From positions 2,118,001 to 2,182,000 of the forward strand of contig CM036628.1 of the NCBI GenBank assembly GCA_020746105.1: 64,000 nt of DNA. Reading direction: 5' to 3'. The position numbers and the translations under genes were made by a program. The stretch's first letter is position 1. Each line of letters starts with the position of its first letter. The notes under the pieces were generated by a model. That model ran no database searches and was not told the DNA's origin. It was given only the letters and a program-made list of their open reading frames with translations. Origin of the DNA: Trogon surrucura. Taxonomy: Eukaryota; Chordata; Aves; Trogoniformes; Trogonidae. Positions 10,891-21,442 of the stretch are shown here, one piece after another.

Positions 10891-12469
10891 AATTGCACGC
10901 TGAAGCAGCAGCAGATGCAGAAGTTGGCTCGTTCTGCCCCAGGACACTGGTGGAACGCCATCGCCATGTCTGACCACATGGGTAGCGTAAACCCAGGTAG
11001 CACGGAAGAGCTTTGGTGTCCTAGGGTCCATCACACAAGCAAAAGAGACGATGAACATCCAAAAAACTTTAAAGGCAAAAGATACAGAGGACAGAGAGAA
11101 CTGTGTTGGATTCACAGCAGTTGGCAACACAGTTGGGAACATCAACAGGCTCTTCCCCTCGCAGCCAACCCTCTCCTCCTTCAAGGCACAAGAAGTACTT
11201 GAGATGGGGCTGCTGAGTGTTTTGCAGGTAAAAAGCCTCATTCCCTTCCACACACAGGAGAGGAGAGCAAAATACAGGCACAGTAAAGGAAAATTTGAAG
11301 TTCACCTTGTGTGTTTTCACAGCAAGAAGCGGACGAGTTCTCGTTGCGTTGGCAAGGCCTAAGGGCAAAATTCTTGAACAAGACTTCTCAGTTTGCCTTT
11401 GCGAGGAAAACAAGAGCTCTCATCACCTCACCTTTGCTAACACGGGGCAGCTGCCTTCAAAAGCAAAGCCCTACCGAAGGTTACAGTTTTTGACAAATTA
11501 CCAGGGTCAGACAAGCCTGAGGGTCCCCATCATCCACCAACACGCCTGGAAACGCACACCTCGGTCTTCCTCAGAAGCACAGCCCGTGGTGGTGACAACC
11601 CAGTCCCAGCTCGTGGTGCTGTGCAGACCCAGAACACAGAGAGGTTTGGGCCATGTCTGGTCGTTTGGGTTTTTTTGTGGTTGGTTGTTTTTTTTTTACC
11701 TCCTCAGCATCACAGCAAACGAGACGATTAAGAAACACACCTCAGTCAGTATCTGTGCAGATGTGGAGAGAAATCTCCCCGGGAGAGAAGGCAAGATGTT
11801 TATTTGAGCGTTTAGGAAGGCGGCAGGGCAAGCTCAAGAGAGGTTCTTGTTCGAAGAGAGGGGCTGAGATTGTTGCAGTAAGGGTGGCAGAATAATTTTC
11901 ACTGCCTCGCTTTCGGCAACAAGTTGGGGCCGTATGTTCGCACCACCCAGGCCAAGCAAGGAGTTTGCATCCTCCTGGAGAAGTGCACCTGATGGCTCCC
12001 TGCAGCCTGCGCTGGGCAGGGTCCCCGAGGGGATGGCAGCAGCCTCTGGGGCTGTCCCCAGGCTCCTTTGTTAAGCAAACGAGGGTTTATTAGCAGCTGG
12101 AAAGAGGGGAAGTGGAGAGGATGGCGGCCAAGCCAGGCATCCCGGATCGGGCGATGATAAGAGCGACAAAAGGCTCTAAAGGTTACTTATGCAGAGCATT
12201 GAGGAGGCCTCCAGCAGGGATTCCACACAAAGCCCAGGTATTTGTTTCCGTGAACTCCTGCCTCCTAAAAGAAAAGTAGGAATGAGACGGTGGGAGAGGA
12301 AGCTGTGGTTACCAAAAAAAAAAAAAAAAGGAAAAAGGTTGGAAAAAACTAAAAAAATCCCTAGTCCCCTCAAAAGGCATTGTTTAGTCGAACTGGTATT
12401 TTCTCCTGCTGTCCGTGTATCTGTCTAAATACCTAAATAATCATTTGCTGAAAAATACGCTGCTATTAT
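10891..12469. other. Non-coding, intron-like
   Basis: Includes T/G-rich runs at about 11660-11700 and an A run at 12314-12329. The 170-codon plus frame ending near 11807 has no recognisable domain and runs through the T-rich tract, so it is treated as chance. Confidence 0.5.
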
Positions 12470-12615
12470 TTCTTGAACATCAGACACAATGTAAAATCGG
12501 ACCCTGAGAGTAATTACGAGGTTCAGGATAATGCTACTATTATTTCTGGAGCTCGGTTTCTGTAAATAGTGTCTAATGCATCTCAGAAGCTCACTATTAA
12601 TCACAAAAAAAATAA
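12470..12615. promoter_or_regulatory. Possible conserved non-coding element
   Basis: GAGAGTAATTACGAGGTTCA, TAATGCTACTATTATTTCTG and AGCTCACTATTAATCAC lie in repeat-free DNA, with TAATTA and ATTAAT cores. Preserved CG dinucleotides inside AT-rich sequence fit constraint but do not prove it. Confidence 0.27.
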
Positions 12616-12989
12616 CGCGTCTCTACCTAATTCATAAACTGTGAATACTAAATACTTTCAGATGGGGTTTTGTTTGTTTGTGGTTGTTTGTTGGGGTTTG
12701 TTTTTTTTAAGAACTTAAATTTTCCAAAACATCTAGAGGGCTCCTACAGAACAGCATAAAACAAATACTCGGCATTTTCAAAATTAAAATTTGGGAAGAG
12801 GCTCTAAGCCGAACACTTACGCAACTTGAATTTTAACCGTCTTAACATCCTTAATCTTCATCATGTTTAGTACATTACATTTCTTTGACAACTAATCAAT
12901 CAAAGGCATCACACCTTCCGTAAAGCTGCCAATTTAGTGTCATTTTGCCCCCTCTCAGCAATGATTTATTTTCTACAGAAACTTCCTTG

Positions 12990-13064
12990 TTTATTTTATA
13001 TATGGATTTATATATATATATGGATTTATATATATATATATATGGATTTTTTAATATATATAAT
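12990..13064 (+). repeat. AT microsatellite with TATGGATTT interruptions
   Basis: TA dinucleotide runs of increasing length are separated by three copies of ATGGATTT. The pattern suggests duplication of an ATGGATTT plus (TA)n module followed by slippage. It could form cruciform structures. Confidence 0.9.
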
Positions 13065-15311
13065 GTAGAGCAGATAGGGAAGGAAGAAAAGCAAAGCAGC
13101 CACCAGTGCATTCCTCGGGACTGTCAAGAAGAAATCCACGGCTTCCGTGGATCCACAGCCTCAACAAATCACCCAGGACATCCCAACAACTGGGTGTCTG
13201 ACCAAGGGAAAGCAAAGAAAAGGGCTGAGGAGCTCTGGAAGAGGCCACCGCAGACCCAGCAGCAGCAAAAAGCTCTTTGGAACGAAGAGAGAGAGCAGGT
13301 AACAGTTCTGGCAGAGGAAAAGCAGGAGACAATTTTGAAATACGGTCTGCTAGTTATGCTCGGCGAGGACAGCGCTACCAAAAATAAACCCGCGGAGTAC
13401 CTGTTTGTCCACAACCTGACACAAACGTCATAAAAGATAAAGGGAGAGCGGAAACATTGAAAACCAACAGAAGCAACGGCATAAAACTACTCGAGGCAAC
13501 GCCAATTCCAAAATCAGAGCAGATCTCCCCCAGACAGGGAAGGGAAACATCAAGGGATGCCCACCAGGAGCAGATGTCTCCAGGGGAATTCTGCCTAGCA
13601 GAAAGGTAGATCTTTCTGTCAAGTTCTGCTCTTCTCCGAAGCACAGGGGTTTTCAAAACAAGATTGATTTCCTTAATGGGAACAACAGCACAGACTAATT
13701 CCATTATTTTCAATGGAGCTGAATTTGAAAGGTCTATTCACGTGTAACAGTACCTTCTGGGGAAAAAGGCAGCGAGGAATCAATTCTACAAACCGCGGTG
13801 ATTGAGGCCATTTAAAAAACAACAAAAACAATCAAACCTTTCACAACAACTCAAAGAACCGTCCTCTAAAGCATCTGATAGCCACAAGAGTGGCTCAGCC
13901 TGGTTGGGGCACAGCCGGCACCCCCAGCCCCGCATCCCCCAGTCCTGTAGGATCCCCACAAGGCTTCACCTTGTTCCTGGAAGGACTTTTTCTTCAGCTT
14001 CAGGGCAAGGAATGCAGACCCAGGACCCACTCTGGCTGGGTCCATGGGGCACAGCCATCATCCCTAGAGGTGCTGGCGAAAGGGCAGGGATGGGGAGAAT
14101 TAAAAAAAGGGCTGAAAAAACGTCTGGAAGCAAGTTATGCCAACACCAACTGATTTAAAGACACATCCAGCCGAGGAGCCTCCCCCTCAGTATTAAAGCA
14201 AAACCATCCCACAGTGCGGCAGCATTGCTCTCCACCGTCTTGAAGAAGAATCCCAAGTATTTCAAATCAGAGACGCCGAACGATTTACTGAGAGAGGAGG
14301 GGAGGAGGGAGGGGAGGGAAGTTTCCCCCAGCAGGTAAAGCTTACAGCTGCTCTTAAACTCATCAGCAGAAATCCGCACGGAAAGATAATAAAACTCTGA
14401 ATTTAAATGCATCGTTAGGGATGGCGTCAAGGCAAACAGCAATCCCTCAACATTTCTTTTAAAAGGCGTTCATAAATTTTACCAAAATGTTCAGGTTACC
14501 TCAGCAGTGTCCTGGCCAACAAGCTGTTAAGCAGTGCTGTTAGATTTGGGTGGGTTACAGAGCGACCTCTTCCATCACATCAGCGGCCAGAATTTGCTGA
14601 GCTAACATTTCCTCCTGCTGCTTTCGGACCAGATCAAATGACTTTTGAGCTACCACTCAAGCCTTAAAAGCTCGTTCCAATCCACCTTGGAGTCAGCTTC
14701 AATTCAGTGTGCTGAGCACAGATATCCTACAACGCCCCGTCAGCGTTTGAAAGAAAAAGTTCTGCCCAAGTTTTACATTTTACTGCAGTAGCACCAAGAA
14801 AATAAAAATCAAGCGGTCCAAAGTGCTGGTAGCTCCTAAAAGGACCAAGGGACCTCCCCATCTCATTTGTAGAAGCTACACTGAATACTTCTTCAGAAAT
14901 TCTTGTCGCTCTAATCCATCTCTCTGTGAGACTTCAATAAAACAACTACACCCCTATGAGACACAAAACTTGACACAAAAGCTATCAAGTACTTTTTCTG
15001 CAACAAAACGCACCGGAGTTCAGATTCAAATATTTTCCTCGGTTCTCACCACATTGCAGGGGTTCTTGTGAACATCACCAAGACACAGCAATTCCCCCAT
15101 CCCAAAAGCCACCCCAAAAAGACACCGTGTGGTTGGGCTTGCCCAACATCGGGAAGGTTAGTCAAGCCTAGAAGGAAGCGTTACAAGCTGAAAGGATCAG
15201 CAAGTAACATCCTAGAGCCGACCATCGATGAGAGGAAGGAGGACAAAGAGAAGCCATCCGATATCGATCTCTAATCAAGAAATACACAAGTATTTACAAA
15301 CTCACACTCAC
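13065..15311. other. Non-coding, intron-like apart from the small candidate at 14.6 kb
   Basis: A GAGGAGGGGAGGAGGGAGGG purine run lies near 14.30 kb. No transposon recognised. Confidence 0.45.
14555..14656 (-). other. Short coding-like frame, minus strand
   Basis: Between two in-frame stops lies a 33-codon stretch reading VVAQKSFDLVRKQQEEMLAQ then QILAADVMEEVAL. It is strongly helical and of coiled-coil composition. The upstream acceptor (GAGTGGTAG/CTC) is weak, and a fair donor (GCTGAG/GTAACC, near 14500) lies beyond the stop, so a full coding exon is not supported. Possibly chance, or the end of an alternative transcript. Confidence 0.12.
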
Positions 15312-15364
15312 CTGCCAGGTACAATCTCTACTCTGTGTAGCTTGGGAGGCACCTTACGGAAGGT
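15312..15364 (-). other. Exon candidate with a near-ideal donor
   Basis: Minus strand: acceptor GTCAGTCTTAG/ACC, a 53-base block, then CTGGCAG/GTGAGTGTG, one of the strongest donors in the window. The open frame through the block reads TFRKVPPKLHRVEIVPG and ends two bases into a codon. The pyrimidine tract is only fair. Orientation fits the leftward gene. No family recognised; pseudo-exons with such signals are common in long introns. Confidence 0.2.
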
Positions 15365-18300
15365 CTAAGACTGACTTCTGAGGTCCTGGACCCCTGGGCA
15401 GGCTGGTGACACGTCCCCGCAGTTACTCCTCCTTCCTCTGAGTCTCATGAATCTCGTCTAGCGGGCACCTCCAGACAAAAGTGGCCCTTCAGCTCCTGCA
15501 CATCTTACTTGTCCTTGCTTCTGCAACAAGCGCTCACATCAAGGAGTGTTTAAAACAGTGCAAAATTCAAAAGAAACTCCCCTAGGTGGTCTATGCATAC
15601 AAATAAATGTACATTTTGCTTTTTTCATAAAAAGACACCCTGCAGGTTTCAAGCTTCTCTCACTGCGAGAGAGATTCTCATGCAACAAGGCTGATTTGGT
15701 GTAAGCTGATCCGTATCGCTGAATCCCGCCTTTGTTTTTGGCAGTCCCCTTTCAAGGTGACTAAATTAAAGCGAAAGTACAGTTCCAGGCAGCCCAACAC
15801 GGGGAAGAGGCTGTTTTGCCAAATCTAAAAGGCTAAATAAGGCGAAGCAGACCTTCAAGCTAAAGAATTAGCTCACGGGATTAAAAGAAAAAAAGAAAAA
15901 AATGCAGCAAACCAAACAAAAAACCCCTGAATTGGGTTCATTCAGAACACCTCCCACTTTACGGTCGAGGATGTGGATGGAGTTGAAGAAGCTGCTTCAG
16001 GCCAAGCCCAAAACACACGGCTTCCCACTGACCCCAGAGCTTCCAAGAGCCGTGCGCGTGGCGCACAGAAGCAGGCGGAAGAAAAGCTGCCTACGTTCGA
16101 TTTAAGCGTCTGAGCCTGACATTGCCAAAGAACAAAATATCTGCTGCCTGCACCTGCGCGAGACTGAGATCCACCACACGCCACGGCACCGCCGCGCTCG
16201 TCGCTGAAGGCTGCTGAGCGGCGCCGCTGACACGCAGCGGCGAGGAGCGCGTTTCCTCCGCCAACACGACCCCAAGGATTAGCCGACGCATCCTCCCTTC
16301 GCAGCAAAAGGAGGGCTCGTCCGTACGAGGGCCTACGTGGACTACATCCACTGCCGGATCTTCACAGCACCCTAACCCCCGCAGGAGATCCGGGAAGCAA
16401 AATTTCCAGGTGCGGTATCTCCTCCAGCTCCCGGCTGGATCCCTGCTGCAGCCCATCCTTCACCTCCTCACCCGCAAGATCTCTTCCAGCCTTGAAGAAG
16501 CCGGAGAGGAAAACCACGTGCGTGGCCACATCCCCAGCCCAGGAGCAGGTAAATCAGGCCACGCTACCCGAACATCAGAGCGCCGACAAAGGCGGAGGAG
16601 GAACTATCTGGGTCACGATACGTTAACAAAGCCCGGCAAAGCTTCAGAGCCGGCGGCAAGACCACAGGGAGAGGCCCGGGGAGGTGCGCTGCCGACTCTG
16701 CATCGAGCACGCCTCCCAGACTCAAGGCCAGACTGCTGCAAACTAAAATAGCTGCTGCATAAAAGGCACAGCCAGCTCTGCATATTCAAGATCAGAGCGG
16801 AGATAGATGATGAGATTCTCCCGTGCTACGCACAAAAGCCAAAGCTCACCAGCCCATTTACAGTTCAATATTCGCCTAATCCCATCGTTATGTCTAGTGC
16901 ATAAATAAAGCTCATTACAAATTATTTTCTTCAGAAACCTACTAGCGACCCAAAATAATTCATGAGTGTGCTGCTTGCGTTTATACATCCTTGACACCCA
17001 CAGCAAACATCAAAACAAGGAATTCAAGTCACTCACATTGGTTGTAATACATAATTTCTTTTTTTCTCTGTCACAGCTACATCCCGACTCCTTCGGCAGC
17101 ATCTTTTATGTTATTAGGGATACGGATATACCCTCCGATGGGAGAGCGGCTGCACACCTTGCGCAGAAATACAAGTGAAAGGTGGCCACGTGTCTCTGCT
17201 CGAGGCTCACAAGCACCCAGAGAGTAGAAAACAGATCCTCAATGGCCAACAACATCCAAGTTAGCAGCTCTGCAGGACCTGAGCCGACCACCTTGGAGAA
17301 AGGAACCGCAGCAGCGTGAGCTGCACCAGAACTCCCCTTCCAAGGGCTTTGGGCGTTGCAAGAATCAGGTACGAAGAGGAACTCTCCATACCTGCTCCGC
17401 ACCGAATTAGAAACACACAAGGTCAAATTAAGCATCATCAATTTGCTTCAAAACAAAAACGCGCGCGTCAACCTTACTCCAGGAGAGCTTTCCTGCTTAG
17501 TTCCCGAGTACCAGCTATTCTACGCAATGCTCGGTGTTTGGACTGAAGTAGTACGGTGATTTATGGAAAAAAAAAAAAAAAGAAAGAGGAAATACTACAT
17601 TTAACGCGTTTGGAAATACAATTAGTCAAACATAACTTCACAAATAAGTAGTCCCTCTGCCCCCAAAATAAAAAAAGCTAGAGTGCAAATTTAGGAACCC
17701 AAGAATGGAGCTTGGAAATCTGCCACTAATGGAAAAGAACGGATACAGCTTACGAAATAACCCCACAGTTTCTGTGTATAATCATTATTTCCAGTTTGGT
17801 CTCCCTAAATTAAATCGGTCTTAATCTTCCCTGCTAAACTGGCACACCGTTGACTTCAGCTTTTTGGTGTCCATTTGTTCTACCACATGACATCACGAGA
17901 TGCCTGCCAATAACAGAGAGATGCCTAAAAGCCTTGAAATTCTTGGCTTTGTGACTCCAGGTTTTCTGAGAACTGTTAATTTACTTTGGCTTAAATCCTA
18001 GATTTTTGGCTCCACTTGAGAAAAGTATTTCTCACACAGTAATTAAACTTGTAGTGGACAACACCGAAGCAATAGGAGACGAGCTCCAAGAAGAATATGT
18101 TGTCTAGTCACGTCTTTCTGAGGTTTCTCTTCTTGCAGCCACGCGAAGAAAAGCAGTGAAGGAGCTGTGCACCAGTAGGGCAGCTGAAGTTTTAATTAGA
18201 CAATTAAGGGAGAAGAAATGCCTTTTGTTTGACAAAACTTTATATATTATTACCAAACTGGAGAAAGCCCAGCTGTCAATTAGAAGGCAGCTTAAACTCA

Positions 18301-19303
18301 GTCCACGGAAAATTCAGAACGAGCCACTAGACTTTAACAGCAGAAGCGAAATTACCTCTTCCAAAGCGACGCTTCACGGGGTCTTTGCGGCATCCTTTCG
18401 GTGGTGCCAAGCAGAAGCTTCACCTCTCCTTCAAAATATGCTAAACCTGGGGGCCAGCACAAAGCCAGTGTGTCTCGACCATCCAAACCATCTTGACCCA
18501 AACCTCCGGGCCCTTGGCTTGCTCCTTCCCCAGAGCTCAACGGGAATTTGGCATTATTTCCCCGCGCTGCTCCGGGAGCAGGAGAACAGAAGCGGCACAA
18601 GACTGTAAGTTCAAACACATTACAAAATAGTCTGCAAAAATAGCTGGGGCTTGTAAGAAATACACTTCTCCATGGAAACCACCAGACGCTCTCAGTTCTG
18701 ACAGAATAGAGAAAACGGGTTTGTATTATTAAAGGGAATGTCTATGTATTCGGGCTTTTGTAATTCTAACCTGCAGAAAGAGAGGAGCAACTGCTGGTGT
18801 CCACACCAGGGCGGCTGAACTTCTGACATCCTTCCCTCTCCCGAGGGAGGAGACCATCCGGCGACGCCGCGATTCCTGGGGGCAGGAGGATGACGGAGCG
18901 GGGGGGATACTCTGCAGGTGTCTGCAGTGCTTTTAATTACAGATACAGATACAAATAAGACACCTCCAGGTATTTACGGGCTGAACGAGGCAAAGTAACG
19001 CTCCCGCGACGCGCTGACGAACGGGATGTATGTATTTCAACATCTGTGCGTTGCAAACCTCTGGCACCCGAGCAAGGGCAAGATAAGCCATTACTATTCT
19101 CTCCCTCACCCAAACCAGTTTCCTCTTTGGATGCCAGGTGGGCAACTATAGATTAATTAACTCCCAACTGGCAGTGATGGAACAATTACACTCACCGGTC
19201 TCTGGATTTCACCGTTCCCAGCTGAACTGCCACACCAGAAAGCAAATCCGAAGCACCACCCTTCGCTTCGCCGCCGTACCCCAACAAAGCGCTGACCTCT
19301 TAC
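15365..19303. other. Non-coding, intron-like
   Basis: Slightly CG-rich near 16.09-16.72 kb. TTTTAATTAGACAATTAAGG at about 18.19 kb is a paired homeodomain-like site. An A run lies at about 17568-17581. No gene seen. Confidence 0.45.
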
Positions 19304-19336
19304 CTGCGGAGGCTGGGACACACAATTCAGAAGAAC
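19304..19336 (-). other. 33-base microexon candidate
   Basis: Minus strand: TTTATTTCTTTAAAAATATTCTATTAG gives a T-rich acceptor (described in pieces: TTTATTTCTTT, then ATTCTATTAG). A 33-base block follows and the perfect donor CCGCAG/GTAAGAG. The block is a multiple of three and can read VLLNCVSQPPQ. Both splice signals are good, but there is no independent support. Confidence 0.15.
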
Positions 19337-19539
19337 CTAATAGAATATTTTTAAAGAAATAAAAGTGCCGCAGCCTCGACACATGAAAGGGATGGGCTAC
19401 AAAGGAGCACTCGTATAGAGAGCAATTATATTTTTGATATCTAATGGTTCTGCCTCAGGAAGCAAGAGCTGGCTAGCATCAAACTGTATAAAAGAAAGGA
19501 TTACGGGCTCACGGAAGAAGAATGCCATTTTGATTTAAA

Positions 19540-19665
19540 ACGCAGCAAAGCATAGTGCAGATTTGTTATTTTAACTCCCAGTGCTTAATTCCTATAACGA
19601 GCCAGAATGCCATTAAGGACGAAAAACACACAAAATGATTACGGTATGAGAAATTAAAAGTAACC
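19540..19665. promoter_or_regulatory. Possible conserved non-coding element
   Basis: AAAACGCAGCAAAGCATAGT, GTGCTTAATTCCTATAACGA and GCCATTAAGGACGAAAAACA run without repeats and keep several CG dinucleotides. No coding frame is convincing. Enhancer-like by texture only. Confidence 0.22.
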
Positions 19666-21377
19666 TCACTTTTCATCAATGGCTGCTCACCGAACAGACC
19701 ATTCTTAGCTTCTCAAAACCATCTTGCGCTTGCACAATACATCTCGGCTACATGAGATTTCAGCAGGGGAAAAAATAATAATTTAAATTCATTTCCGAGA
19801 GCCTGCTACTCCACAGCATTTCCCAGGGCCAATTTTTGGTTAACTCCCAGCCAGAGGAGTTCAAACCCTCCTCGTGACTTCGCACCCAGCATCAAAAGCA
19901 GCTCCCACCTGCCTCTCTGCGATTTCATACGGTGCCGCATACGCTGGTGCCACAGGGACCGTAGGCAAATTTTTAAAATAAAAATCTCAGCTTTTAATCC
20001 CCAGGCCCAGCAATCAGCATCATGGCTGAAAACAGAGTCTGCACAAAAAGAAAAAGATTTAGTTCTTCCTCAATTCAAGAAATTAAAGGATAATCCCCAA
20101 TTATTCCAAATACCTTTGCAGCCTAGTATCTCAGTTTGCCGTTTCGCTTTTTTAGGAGGGGTTTGGTGAGGGGTTTTCTGGTTGGTCTTTTTTTGAGAGA
20201 CTCGTGTCCAGAGGAATCTGAAATCAGGTAAAACTGACTGCTGCTCCCTGTTTTAAAGAAGGGCTGTGTTGAGCGTGCCTAGTTTCAAAGAAGCAACGTG
20301 TGGTACGACTGGAGAATTAAATCCGTGCCAGAAAGTGCTGCTCTGGTGAGAGGTCGTGCACATGAATGTCCTCCCGGAACAGAAGGAAAAGCCGTCGTCA
20401 CCTTGGCAAGGCTGGGAACCCGGCGACATAGAGACATTCGACTCCTTAAGGGACCCACAGCAATTATTGGTTACAGAAGGTTAAAAATAAAAAGCAGGAT
20501 AACATTTTTTTTTAATTGGCGGCACTGAATTATTTATTAATCTACCCAATTTGCGAAGGCCCCCAACCCCTGATAACATCGCTGAGGGGTCAAAGGGGTT
20601 TTGCTGTCCAAACGGGTTTACCTTTGTTTAGATAAGCTAAGTCTAAAGGCCAACGCAGCTTCTTCTTCCCCTTCTCTTCCTCCTATTCACACAAATGCTT
20701 GCTTTCTTCTTTTTCAGCTGCGGTTCCTGGACGCTGACTGAGACGCGTGCCCTCCCACTCAGCGACAGGCCAAAGATTGGCGTTTTCAAGTTTTTTAACC
20801 CAATTCCAGCACCAAACTGGCAGACTTCAGGTACTCGCACTGGGCCAGAGTTCCCAAAGCAGAGACTTTCTTTGCTACTACACATGCTCACGAAGACCCG
20901 AGCAGAACCGGCAGCGCAGCCACCTCACACCTCTTAAGGCTCAATTTAACCAGTTTTGGGTGTGCGCTGGTAATGGTTAACAAGCCACCTTTCAACAAGA
21001 CTAATAATCCATTTGTTCACGTTCCCTTGTGATTCAAAAAAAAGCCAATCCCGTAACGGGCACGTGTTATTCTTCAGGAAGAAGAAAGATCAGCTCCTGT
21101 CACGCCCCATCCGTCCCACCCGTTCCCTCCCAACTCGTGAAAAAGATTTCTGTGAAAAACTCGGGAACGGTGTCAACGATCGAACGAAAAAAACCTTTCT
21201 GTTGAGAGGCGCAGCACAAGGCGCCGCTTGCTTTCTGTTCAGAAACGAGAACTGTGTTTCCTTCGGTGACACCTCTCGCCGACGGTCTCTGTGGCCATCG
21301 TTTTCTCTTTCTTACAAACCTTCCTGTAAACCCAGTCTCTGAAACTTCACACTGAATTATGCAAAGGGATGAAGCAA
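19666..21377. other. Non-coding, intron-like
   Basis: T/G-rich run near 20.15-20.20 kb (GGGGTTTGGTGAGGGGTTTT). No exon with paired signals found. Confidence 0.5.
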
Positions 21378-21442
21378 GGGGGGTTGGAACTAGATGATCT
21401 TTGAGGTCCCTTCCAACCCAAATCATTCTATGATACTATGAA
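21378..21442 (+). mobile_element. CR1 LINE, very short 3' tail
   Basis: GGGGGTTGGAACTAGATGAT, CTTTGAGGTCCCTTCCAACC, then CAAATCATTCTATGATACTA is the terminal 60 bp or so of CR1, ending in its ATTCTATG-type 3' repeat. Nothing recognisable of the element lies to the left, so it is severely 5'-truncated. Confidence 0.9.
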
